Below are positions 24,401-37,600 of a stretch of 64,000 bases of DNA, one piece after another (within the stretch, counting starts at the first letter, position 1; each line of letters begins with the position of its first letter). Below the pieces are notes generated by a model. The model saw nothing but the letters and a program-made list of their open reading frames with translations. It searched no databases and was not told the origin of the DNA. The position numbers and the translations under genes were made by a program. The DNA is from Sabellastarte sp. h YS-2021 (Eukaryota; Annelida; Polychaeta; Sabellida; Sabellidae), in the NCBI GenBank assembly GCA_964017235.1, contig OZ024940.1, forward strand, positions 29,568,573 to 29,632,572, in the 5' to 3' direction.

Positions 24401-27400
24401 ACTCTATTGAGTACTTAGTCCTTCTTGTACAGACCAATCACCCTTTACTTTGGTATTGACAGACTTTTGACTTAAACAAGTACTTACACTTAAAACTTAC
24501 CATTTACTTTAATGAGTACTTATTTCTTGCTTTAACGAGTACTTAAGCATGCTTACATTTGGTACTTGTTTACTTTTCAGCAAGACCTCACTTGTACTTT
24601 AATTTTATAAGTATTCCCTTGCTCTCTACTTGTCAAATACTTATTGAATACTTGTTATATACTTACTGAAAACTCAGTACTGCTGAACTAGTTTGCCCAC
24701 AACCTACAAGTGCCATTCTTAAGGACTGCGTTTGTACCACAAAGAGTTTTGGCCTCATCATCATGTACCCACTGCTTGCCCACTTTACGTGGGGTACTTT
24801 AAGTACTTTACGTTAGGTACCTGAGTACTTACCAGCCACGCAGCCTTCACCCTGGTAGTTGAAACCACTTTTACACCTACAGGTGGACGTGCCCGCCTCA
24901 CACTCGGCATTGGCAATATGCGTGCAGTCTGCACTGTCGCATTTTTTGTTATCTCCCACCTTAAAACGTTCGCAATTCTGAAAACCAGAGGGAAAAGAGA
25001 GCAAATACAAGTAAGTGCTATACATCCCAGGTGTCGGGGGGATGGGGGGGGGCATGTGGATACAGGGGGGTAACACACCGAGATTCCACCTCACAGGTCA
25101 TGAAATATTTCCATATTTCTCATACACTGTTTATTTTGAATTTATAACTAATAATTTAATTTGCAAATTTAGTCAAACATCTTAAATCCATATTAATAAA
25201 TTTATGTTATCTGTGTTAAAATCTGTAAACGTTTTTTTTCATAAAAATTTTGAAAACTGTGACACTTTTCAGAATGGCTGTCAAAAATGGCTGCCTCTAC
25301 TTAAAAATACACAAATGAAAGTTGACCAGACTTCATTATGTCAGACAGTAACTCAGTGCTAAGTTATAATACATCACAAACTGTTATTTTAATATCACAG
25401 TCAGAAGGTATTGAGACCCTGTCGTAACTTGTTGAAACATATTGTGTAATACCGGTGTAACAGGCCAGAGTAACCCCAGACCAATTTTAACCCCCAGGAT
25501 TAAAGTAGGCTGGCCCAAATTAACACTGGTTAAAATAAGCCTAGGCAAAAATATCTCCCAGCCACAAATCTGTCCCGGCCTAATCTTTAAATATATAGTG
25601 ATGATCTATATTTTTGGGTCGTATACTATTAAGGTACTTGTACTTATAATTTTTCCAAGGTACTTGTACTCGAGTGTTGACACCAGTACTTGTACTTGAG
25701 TCTTGACACCAGTAGTTTTACTTGCCACTTGGCAAAGTACTTGTACTTGACTCCATGTACTTGACCCCACGTTTGTAATCTATACCAAGGTATAATATGA
25801 GACAGGAGCTACATCTTGGGCTCTCCCAAAGAATAACACAAGGATCATTCTGGGTTTGCCCAAATATATCTAATCTAATCTAATCTAATCTACTGCTTTG
25901 CAGGCGCAATATCTTCCCCATCAAGGGGAAGTCAGTGCGCTAAGTTAACAAAAATCATTTTTAATAAGGAGAGTTGAGGGGCGTTCAAGGTCAGTAATCC
26001 GGAGTTGTGGGTGAGACCGAGAGGGAAGGAGACTAAGTTGGGAAACTGGAATTGAAAAGGTGGGTTTTGAGGTGTTTCCTGAAAGATGCGACAGAGGGAC
26101 TGTTTCTTGTATGGAAGGGGAAAGAGTTCCAAAGAACCGGGGCGTAGTGAATAAAAGAATTAGAAAATTGTTTAACTGATTTATGAACTCCGTGGTCAGA
26201 AGTGGGCGTATGAAGGAACCTGAGTTTAGGGGTACTACGCCCTTGTATTTCTGGAAGAAGTGTGAATTAATTCTCTCAGGTAAACAGGTTGACCTTGGTT
26301 GAGGATTTTGTATGTAATTAGGCCTATTTTGAATTGTACCCTATACCTAACTGGGAGCCAATGGAGTTTTTTCAGTTGAGGGGTGATGTGAGAAAATTTT
26401 GACAATATAATATAGCAGCATTATTCTGATAAGGGGTGAATCTTGCCTGCCACACCAGTAATATAAGTGTACTTACTACCCAACCGTTCTCATAGTAGGT
26501 GCTTGCACATTTGCAGACATTGTTGTCACAGGCCGAATTGGTAAAGTGTAAAGTGCAGTTGACATCGCTGTCACAATGCAGCTCCGTCAGACCTAGAATA
26601 CAGTAAAATACACAATACAGATCCCTCAAATGGAAAATACAATACACCAAATAAACACTCGCTACTCTGTCCTCAGACCCAAAATAAAGCTAAATATACT
26701 AAACATGCATTATATTTACAGAACTACAGCACAAATACAAAGGATGTGTATTATTTAGTTTTGACTAAAATTCAAACAGTAGAACCAGTACATAGGCAAG
26801 TTGTGAGTTTCAACATATTAAGGTAGCAAACAGATATATTAGGTACACGTGAGGTACCTGTGAGATACCTCAAATTGTCCAAGTATGTAGGAGTGGAATG
26901 AAACCAGGCAAGTGTGGTACAGATGAGATACCTGTAAGATACAGTTGACATACATTTCAGGTACAGGTGAGGTACCTGTAAGGTACAGGTGACATACGAG
27001 TAAGATTCAGGCAATGGACCTGCAAGCTACAGGCAACATACCTGCAAAGTACCAGTGAGGTACCTGTGAGGTACTTACCATAAGCACAACTGCCCTTCAG
27101 GTAGTCCACGTAAAGACTGCTGGGGTTACACTTGCAGGTTTTGGTCGCATCGTCGCACACGCCATGGGTGATGAGGTTACAGTCCGTCGACTCTGTACAG
27201 CTAACAAAACAAGCAGCCATCTGTCAAGCCATTCATTTGGTTTCTCAACACGCTATGTCACAATGTGTTGGTGGCTGGGCAAACACTTATAGGGTTCGTG
27301 TGTTAACCAACATTGCTAAAGAGTTATATCCTGTAATTTCTGTAGTAAATGCCAAGGGGTTAATGCATTTTTTTCTCGAAAGTAAGACATTTTGAAGTAA

Positions 27401-30400
27401 CTACTTTAAAATATTCGATGAATATTCTTCTCTCCAGTAATTTTTGAACTGACTTGTTGAAAATTGTTGGCATGAAGATCGGGGAGGTGAGGTGGGGCAC
27501 AATTAAAAAGGGGGCATTTATTACAGAAATTACGTTTAATTCATAGGATTGAACATGAATTTGTGCCTTATTTGTCAGCACTTGTCCCTTGATCAATTTT
27601 GAGTCGGAGGCTCCACTTTCACAAGTGGCTTTTGAACGGGATTCTTCTGTCCGGCAAATCCGGGACCTTTCCTTTGTAAGTGGAAACAAACCATTTCTGG
27701 GACAGAGAAAACTGGGAAATTATCAAAATTAATTTATGCAATTACTGTATATTAACACACATATATATTGTAAGAATTATTATTGTAAATAGAGGAATAA
27801 ATTATTTTGTTTTGTTTTACCTTACCGATTTGACCTACTTCGAAGTAGGTCACTTATGACGCGTTACCGGACAGAAGAATGTTAAAAACCCTAATTTGGA
27901 CCTTGGGACACACATACATTCACCCAGACTGGCAAGAACACACAAACAGGCAGACACACACTTAGACATACTGGTAGATGGACAGACAAGAGCACAAATC
28001 AATACAGACTTTTTTTTATGACACTTACTTGTCATCCACAAACCGCTTGATGCAGTCCGTGCCGGCTTCGTTTGCGAAAGATCCGAGCTGACACTCGCAG
28101 GTGCTGTTGTCACCACATTTGGAGTAGGTCATGCCTGTAATTATGATGTAAACTGTGTGTCATGTTCTTGCCATTAAAATACTCGTAACAGGCTCTGTAA
28201 TGGTCATAGATGATTTACATGATTTCCTAGCAATTTGTCTCACTTTCTGAACCTCTGGGACCAATGATATAAGCATGATCCAATGCATTTTATTGTGACA
28301 ACGCTGTTAGAACTTGAAGCAGCTTCAAACTCAATCATTCAAAAAGATTCACAACCCATGATTTTCTACACTTCATTTAACTTTCTGAACCTCTGGGCCC
28401 ATGATTTCCTATAATTTGTTTAACTTTCTAAACCTCTGGAGTCTGAACCCATGATTTCCTATACTTTGTTTAACTGTTTGAACTGCTGGGCCCACAATTT
28501 CCTATACTTCGTTTAACTTTCTGAATCTCTGCTCCCATGAATTCCTATACTTTGTTTAACTTTCTGAACCTCTGGGCCCATGATTTTCTATACTTTGTTT
28601 AACTTTCTGAACCTCTGGGCCCATGATTTCCTATACTTTGTTTAACTTTCTGAATCTCTGGGCCCATGATTTCCTATACTTTGTTTAACTTTCTGAATGT
28701 CTGGGCCCATGATTTCCTATACTTTGTTTAATTGTCTGAACCTCTGGCCCCATGATTTTCTATACTTTGTTTAACTGTCTGAACCTCTGGGCCCATGATT
28801 TCCTATACTTTGTTTAAGTTTCTGAATGTCTGGGCTCATAATTTCCTATACTTTGTTTAACTTTCTGAACCTCTGAGCCCATATTTACAAAGATTCTCAA
28901 ACTCATGTTAAAACTCACTAATAAGCTCATTTCGATGAGTTTATTGCTTAAACTCAAACTTCTTCCAACTTAAAAATCCTTAAACTCCTCTTAAATCTTA
29001 GCCATGACATCATTTTCATTTACTAAGTTTAAGCTTAAACTCAAAGAGAACAGTTGACTGCCTTTGTTTTGGTTCCCTGTGTGAGTATATTTTAAAACAA
29101 TAGCCCCCCGAAAAAATCTTTTCCCATTTTTTTTAATGCCAACGAGCCATCCCACCCCAATACAGTACAGTTCAAACCACAACTTAAGTTGTACCCAGGC
29201 CATGGTGGGGCAGTGGTAACACACTCACTTCCCACCTCTGAGGTCAGTGGTTCAAACCCCGGACCTTATGTGGGAAAGATGGTAGTTGCTTACCGATGGT
29301 CGGAAGTTTACAGTACAGAACCTTGACACCAACTGTATGTACTGGTTTCCTCTGCCCACAAAACTACCCATTGTGATATGACCTGTACAGTGTTGAAAAC
29401 GATGAAAAAAACCCCAAATAAATAAATAAAGAAGCTACCGACCTTTCTGACACTGGGTGTCCACAGAGCAGTGGTCGTTCAGTTTGCGGATGTTGCAGGT
29501 GGCGTTCAGACTGCCCACCAGGTAGTCAAACTCGCACTGACACGTGAGGTTGTCACACTGGGAGTTGGGGATAGGTGTGGAACACTCCGTGTCTATGGTG
29601 CAGTTCTCGTAGATCTTGTCTGACAATTGGAAAGAAGACAGTTGTAAAGACAGGAGGTCTAAATGTTTGTGTAAAGTAGATCTAAATCTAAGTGTAACAT
29701 AGATATAAAAGTCAGGATAAGGACATAAATGCTAATGTAAATTAGATATAAATGTAAGTGTAAGGTAAAAAAAAATAAAATCTTTGGGTGAAGTAGACAT
29801 AAATGCTAGTAGATCTAAATGTAACTGTAAAATATATCTAAATATTAATGTAAAGTAGAAAGAAATATAAGGGTAAAAGTAGATCTGAATGTTAGTGTAA
29901 AGCAGATAAAAAGTAAATGTAAACTTGATGTAAATGCAGATATAAATGTCAGTGTAAAGTGGATCTAAATATAAGTGTAAAGTATATATAATATGAGTGT
30001 CAGTGTAAATAAGATATAATTGTAAGGGTAAAGTAGATCTAATTTTCCTGTTTATACTCACCAGGAATACAGTTTATACTCACAGGAATACAATTTATAC
30101 ACACAAGGAATACAGTTTAGATTCATTGGGAATAGTTTACACATATTGAAAATAAAGTTTTATACAGAATAAAAAGAGTTTTATATTAACTGGGAATCCA
30201 GCTTATAATCACTAGGAATACAGTGTGTACACTAGGAATACAGTTTATACTCACTAGGAATACAGAATCCGGGGTCAGTCACATCCTCGTAGTATCCCAC
30301 CTCACAGGTGCAGTTTTTGTGGGTGTCATCGCAAACCAGCCCCGCACGCGAGTCCCAGCAGTCAGCTCGCACCTCACAGGCATCTCCCAGTACACCTAGA

Positions 30401-33400
30401 TAGACAGACAGAGGGATAGACAGACAGGCAGACACAAATTCCAGCAGTCAGCACACACCTCACAGGTGTCTCCCAGTACACCCGGATAGACAGACAGTGG
30501 GATAGAGAGACAGACACACAAATTACAGCAGTCTCCATGGACCTCACAGACATCTCCCAGTACATCTGGATAGACAGACAGAGAGACAGACAGACAAACA
30601 TAGACACAAATTCCAGCAGTCAGCTTGGACCTCACAGGCATCTCCCAGTACATTTGGATAGACAGAGGGATAGACAGACAGACACACAGACACACACAAA
30701 TTCCAGCAGTCAGCACACACCTCACAGGTGTCTCCCAGTATACCCGGATAGACAGACAGTGGGATAGACAGACAGAGGATTAGACAGACAGACACACAAA
30801 TTACAGCAGTCCTCATGCACCTCACAGACATCTCCCAGTACATCTGGATAGACAGAGGGATAGAGAGACACAGAGACGGACACAAATTCTAGGAGACATG
30901 CATGTACTTATTTTTTGTCTTTCATGAATTGAGGCGTAGCATGATGACTGTCTGTCTTTTACAAAAGCTAAGCAGCAATGGGTTACGTTAGTACTGGGAT
31001 GGGTGACCACTTCAGTGCACTACTCGTGACTTGTGGCTTGCCCTAATAGACCGAGAACCCTTTCGGCTTTGTTTAACCATCAATTCTGACTGGACATTAT
31101 CTTTCATATTCTTGCCATAATGAAAAATAACATTAAACCATTTACTCTTTAGCATTTGCCAATTAATATCAATTTAAACTGCATTGAAAGATGGACTGGC
31201 AATTTCTGTTATGTCCTGTAACATTTTTGAGAGTTTTATGAATGATTTGGTATGCTGGTTCACTTTGTACACTGTAATAAAGTCATTTGAAAGATGCCTT
31301 GATATAATCTTTAAAGCAAGTGCTACCTAAGGTTCAATTATCAAATATGTTTATAACCAACAATCAATTCTTTTTAAACAAAAAAAAAATTGCTCAAACT
31401 TGAGAAATTTTTCTCATTTTAAAGACTAAGAAGGGATTGTTGTTGTACTGTGTATTTATACTCAGCACAATATCTCCATGTACTACAGGACTCAAAGTCC
31501 CAATATGACCCATCCGACTGTACTAGTACAGTCCAACTAACAAGTAACTGACATTCCCCTCTAACTGAAAGACAGAGGCTCAAGGGTGACCATTTATCAA
31601 CGTCCTTGAGGTTCTTTAACCTGCCACTGGGGATAGGACCCAATGACAGAGGACCGCCATTTTAAGTAATAATCTGAGTCCCTATAGGTCTGCCTGTACC
31701 AGGGTTCAAACCCATGTCCTGTGTTTCTAGGTGGCTGTGTTACCCACTAAGCCACAGTAGCAGATGAGGGATAAGGAATATATGTAAATGTAAGCTCAAA
31801 TACAAAGAATTTGCAGGATATGTTATTTTTAGATACTTACGCAGAGCACAGTTTGTTCCTTCATCAATGACTTTGCGGCCAGACTTGCACTCGCACTGAA
31901 AACTCGAGTTGCAGAAGGATTCGGGCATGTACTTCACGCAGGTGAACTCGGTCAATCCATTAAAACAGGTGTCTCCGATATAAATCTCTGAAAGATATGA
32001 ACACAATGAATTGTAGGCATTTCTCTATGCAGATGCAATATACAGCTTGCAGATGAGGCAAAAAGTTCCATCTATTCAATCTATTGGTGATAGTGCTGAC
32101 AAAGCCAAGAAGGGCTACCAGAACAGAGGGGCTGGTTCACAAAGTCTCCTTAAGATAAAGGTCACCTTAAATTCAAGGATTTCCTTGAATTTCTCTCTCC
32201 TTTAAAAATTCTCAGTTTCACAAGGAAGCTAGGGCCTGCCTTAAATTTAACGGATTACAAAATGTCCTTCAAGGAATCTGTTATAACTTTAATGAACATT
32301 TGCTCCCTCCTGAACTTTCAAGGAAGACCTTTGGTAAGGAGAGTTAAAGGAAGCTTTGTGAAAATGAATTTTAAGGAGGCCTTCTCAAAGGAATAGAAAT
32401 GACCTTCCTTTAGTAAAGGAGGTCTTTTCCAAAGGAGGCTTCTTCAAACTGGTCCCAGGAGCGGTATTCACGAAAAGTCAACATTTGGGCTCAAGTTGGC
32501 TATATATTTTTACACAAAAGTTAAGCTCAAGGACTTGGCTGAGACCTTTCGTGAATATTACCCCAGTGCTCAGAGACCATTGCAGAGTCTAAATTTGACA
32601 CAGAAGCAAGAGGTGATGTTCCTGCCAATTGTAGAAATTTACTTGTAAGCACTTTTGTTACATTGATAAAATTTGGCTTTATTGTAAAAATTTCATTGAA
32701 ATATGAATTTTTTCTTTTATTTTTTCCCCAGTGAATAAATTCAATTCCACAAGTTAACATATAGTACCATTTAACACACTTTAAAGGCGTAAGTTCCCTG
32801 TCACATTTTTAAGTGTGATCTCTAGCGAGGCTGGAGCTTATAGAGATCACTTTTTTTTGCGTCCAGACTTTCATGAATTGTGGCGTGGCCTTAATGACTG
32901 TCTGTATTTTACAGAATTTGAGCGGCGATGGGCTACATTAGTACTGGGATGGGTTACTGCTTCAGCACACTACTCATGTCTCTGATGGCTTTGCAGCTCG
33001 CTCTAGTAGACCCAAACCCCTTTTGGCCTTGTCCGCTTGCTGTCCCCAGAAATTGCTTGGTCAGAAGCAATACTTAGCTTGTAGAAAACAAAATTTTCAA
33101 ATTAAGTTCCAGAGTCATTGGGGAAGCATATTTAGAGGTAATTAACATTAAACTTAAACTGGGAGGAACTTGCTCATGCAAAGGATGAGAGTTTGAGTCA
33201 CTAAATTTAAGCTAATAATATGAAGGTGCGTCTGTCTGTTACTCACGTTCATCAGAGTCATCAGGGCAATCGGAGCTGTTGTCCTTTCTGAAGATGGTAC
33301 AGTAAGTAGCACTCCAGTCGGCTGTACCGCTCATCGTACACTTAAACTGGTCGTACGTCTCCCCAAGAAAAGTCTTTTGGGGGCACGAGTAGAGGTAACC

Positions 33401-34615
33401 TGTAAAATGTAGACAGGCAGTAAATACACATGGAACAATGTCTGCAAGTACACAGATAATCTGCCAATACACTGAGAATGCACAGAGATTCTGTAAATAC
33501 ACAGAGATTCTGCAAATACACAGAGTCTGTGAATACACAAAAATACACAGAGAATCTGTAAACACACAGAGAATCTATAAAATACACAGAGAATCTATAA
33601 AATACACAAAGAATCTGTGAATACACAGAGACTCTGTAAATGCACAGAGAATCTATAAAATACACAAAGAATCTATAAGATACACAGAGAATCTGTAAAA
33701 ACACAGAGAATCTATAAAATACACAGAGAATCTGTAAATACACAAAGAATCTATAAAATAAATAGGGAATCTGTAAATACACAGAGAATCTATAAAATAC
33801 ACATGTTCTGTAAATATACACAGATTCAGGTTCTGCAAATACACAGATGATCTGTAAATACACAGGAAATCTGTAAATACACAGAGAATCTGTAAATACA
33901 CAGAGAATCTATAAATACCCAGAGGTTCTGTAACTACACAGAGGTTTTGTAAACTACAGGGCGGCTTAGCTTGGTACAATTTGGATCAATTTGTAGCTTA
34001 GAGGAACTTAACTTAAAATCTCATCGTAGGAACCTACCTTCCACAAGAATAAATGCTCACTATAGGTTTGTTCTTCCTGAGTAATTATTCAGAGATTAGA
34101 CTCACCTTCGTCAGAGTTGTCCCCACAGTCGTTGCGTTTGTCCTGGAACTTTGTACAGGGAATCATGTTATTATTGTTACACGTGAACGTCCCACTACTG
34201 TCCCTCTCACAGGAGTGCTCTGAAAAATTCAAAGAAAATCAGTCGTTGTAATGGCGTTGTTTTGTCTGTATTCACACTCAGTATTATATCTCTTTACTAC
34301 AGGGGCCAGTTTTGCTAAAAGGGCTTAGCCCGGATTTTGACTTAAAGTTGAGACTTTTTGAGACAAGTTTGCATTAGTACGTCAGACAATAGTTGAAGGA
34401 CAGGGACGTTTTACAAGATGCCTACTACTGCCGGGTTTACCACCTGTATAGTGTAACTGGGCTATAAGTCTGTGGTCTTTGACTTGGTGGTTTGATAAAG
34501 TAGCAAATTCAAAGCTTCCACTCCCTCGATGACTTAACTTATTGCAAACATAGACTCAAATATGGTGTCCAAAATTTTCTCTCCACTTCAAAATTTGAAA
34601 TGGCTGAAAATAAAG

Positions 34616-34652
<37 letters not shown>

Positions 34653-37600
34653 CACCCTTCATTTTTCATATGATCAGATGAGTCAAACAAAGGATATATT
34701 TCATCAGTAACATATTTTAAGTAAATATAAAGGGTTATATGACACAGAAAACCACTGTGGTTATTTAATAAAGCAGTCTACGCTTGGTCTTAGCTAGGCC
34801 CTCTCTTGTGAAGGCCATTTAAGTCCAAGAACCAGCCAAAACAAAAGGCTCAGCTTATTTAGTTTCTTATGTGGAAAATGACTCAGTGACTCACACCTTG
34901 GACTCAATGACTCATACACTACGAACTCAGTGAGTCACACATCACTGACTCAATAACTCACATCAATGACTCAATGACTCACAAATGACCAACTCAGTCA
35001 TACATCCCTAACTCAGTGACTCACACACCACTGACTCAGTGGCTGTCACCACTGGGTCAGTGACTTACCAACGTTGACTAAATGACTCAAACACACCACT
35101 GACTCAATGACTCACACTGCTGACTCAGTGGATCGCACACCACAAATTCACTGACTCATTGACTCACGTTCATCGCTGTTGTCCCCACAATCATCGGTGC
35201 CATCCTTCCACTTGGAGCACGACACTCCGGGGGTACCATTGTCACAGGGGAAATCCCCACTGGGAGTGGTCTGACAGGCGTGCACTACAACACATGTATA
35301 AAAACTTAGTCACTTCCTTCTCGGATTAATTATTAAAGGGTTAAACATAACACAGCCCTGCATATATTGCACAGGTCACTTAATAATTGATACCATGGAC
35401 GGACACAAAGATAAACAGACCTGAAGATACACAATCTTCAACAATTTCCAAATATAATCGGTGTGAACAACAAAATTGCTCAAACTAAACAACACTATAT
35501 GCTTAAACAAAGCTTATCAAGCCATTTGTTATTTATTTGGTGCAACTGAATTATTCAAACCATTAAGATAAGGCAAACTCTGAAGACCGTTTATCTTCGT
35601 GTTCAGTTTACCTTTGTGTCCCAACCGTGTAGTGTCGACTTCTTCTTAATCACAACAATATCAAAGATAATGATTTCCCTCTAAAATCTCATCCATAATT
35701 TTGATTTCACAGAAGTTTTCTTTATTACACCAGGTTATTATGTTTATGGGTATGTTCGTTTGTTTGTGTTTGTGAATAACTCCAAAACTAAGGAATGGAT
35801 CTCACTGAATTGTGTTGTTTGTTTGTTTTTTTTTGTTTTTTTTTTTTGGGGGGGGGGGTGTGGGTAAAACCTGACCAAGGGAAGAAGTGATTACATTTTG
35901 GGAAAGATCCGAATCATATACTCTGGATACAAAAAGAAAATCCCAAATTTTTAATGATCCAGTATTTCAAAGCATTTTCAATGACTTTGGGTTTCTGGTT
36001 GACAGTACTCCAAAAGTTATGAGCAGATCTTCATGAAATTTTGTATGTGGGTAGGACTTGGCTAAAAGGAAGAAGTAATTACATTTTGAGAAAACTCTGA
36101 TTCACACAAAAAAAATACTTGATTCAATTTGGGAAACACAAAAAATACATAATTTAATTTGGGAAACACCAAAAATACATTATTTAATTGGAAAAAACAA
36201 AAAAATACATCATTTAATTTTGAAAGGACAAAAAAAACATGATTTAAATTGGGAAACACAAAAAATATATGATATATTTTGGGAAACACAAAAAATACAT
36301 CATTTAATTTGGGAAACACAAAAAAATACATAATTTAATTTTGAAAACACAAAAAATACATGATTTAATTTGGGAAACACAAAAAATACATGACTTAATT
36401 TGGGAAACAAACAATACATAATTTAATTTGGGAATCACAAAAAATACATGATTTAATTTGGGAAACATGTCCTAGTAGATTGCTGCTAACTTTGTCCCCA
36501 AAGTCTGTCATTTTTTTTCTTATGTACAAAGTCGTTCCCCAAATGGGGTCATGGGAAAGAAATCACCGGATTAGAACTGGGCCCGAATTCTACAGCAATA
36601 CTTAGATAAGGAGTCTTTAGATCTAAATCTGGGACTGTTTTCTCACTTAAGTTTTCTTGGACTTTATAGACACGAAATAAAATTTAGGAATGTTCAGCTT
36701 CATAATTTCTTACTTGAAATCTAAGAAAAACTTAAAATCTAAGTTAGAAATGGTCAAAGTACTGTTGTAGAACATGGCCTCTGGTCACGTCAGCCAATAG
36801 TGACACCCCCCCCCCCCCCCCCCCCCTTCCCTCCAAGTTTCACGTTATAATTGCAAGCAATACACAATAGATTTTGACCAGTTGGGAAGGAACTTTTAAA
36901 TAAATATGAAAAGTTCTATGTCTGTTTCAACTCCCACAAGTGACAGACAAATGCTGAGGACCTGTCCCAATATGACCCTGGCTGTTGAACTGCACGTAAA
37001 ACTCCCAACTTTTGACTTTAAAATAAATAAAGAATAAAGCCCTCATACGGAACACCTTGGTGAGTTATTATTGTTGCCAATGGCTTAATAAACAAAATAA
37101 TGCACTCGTACAAAACACTTTGATTAGCTTATCGTGTCACTAATGCTAGAAATAAAAACTATTTTCCCAGATCAATGTGAAACACTATGCAATTTTCTTG
37201 CAAACTGACAGAAAAAAAAAACAGATTTGCGTGAATAGATTTTCAGAAGAGGAAGGAACTTGAATGATTTCTATTGAAACAAAAGTCTATTCAAGAGTAT
37301 TTTTTTTGTTTTGGTATAGAAGCACTGCAAGGGTGCCCAGATAAATACTGGCACTGTTTCTGATGCGTCATTTAATTGTCATTCCCAGAACTTTATAAAT
37401 AAATAAATTTGAAAAAAATAAAATAATTCCAAGATTTTATGAAACTGCGGAATAAAACGCAAAATAAAATGTCTTTAGAATGTGTCACTTAATAGTTTTT
37501 TTTTAATCAATAAATTTAAATTCGTTCACAGTTAACAAGATACATTGAAGCATGAATATTAAATGGCATACTAGCAATATTAATGGTTTCCATATGGTAA

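Noticed and set aside
30396-30885. Open frames of about 110 codons with CEVxADCWN repeats as a separate gene
   Set aside because: They are tandem copies of the start of exon 6 joined to pyrimidine tracts. The frame meets TAG exactly at the true acceptor, so they are better explained as an intronic array.
30965-31010. Possible 5S rRNA gene
   Set aside because: Only the internal part matches; the 5' half and terminator are absent and the same larger sequence recurs at 32864.
33342-33863. 173-codon minus-strand frame
   Set aside because: Translation of a 20-bp minisatellite (repeated SVYLQILCVF-like words) running into exon 4; not a gene.
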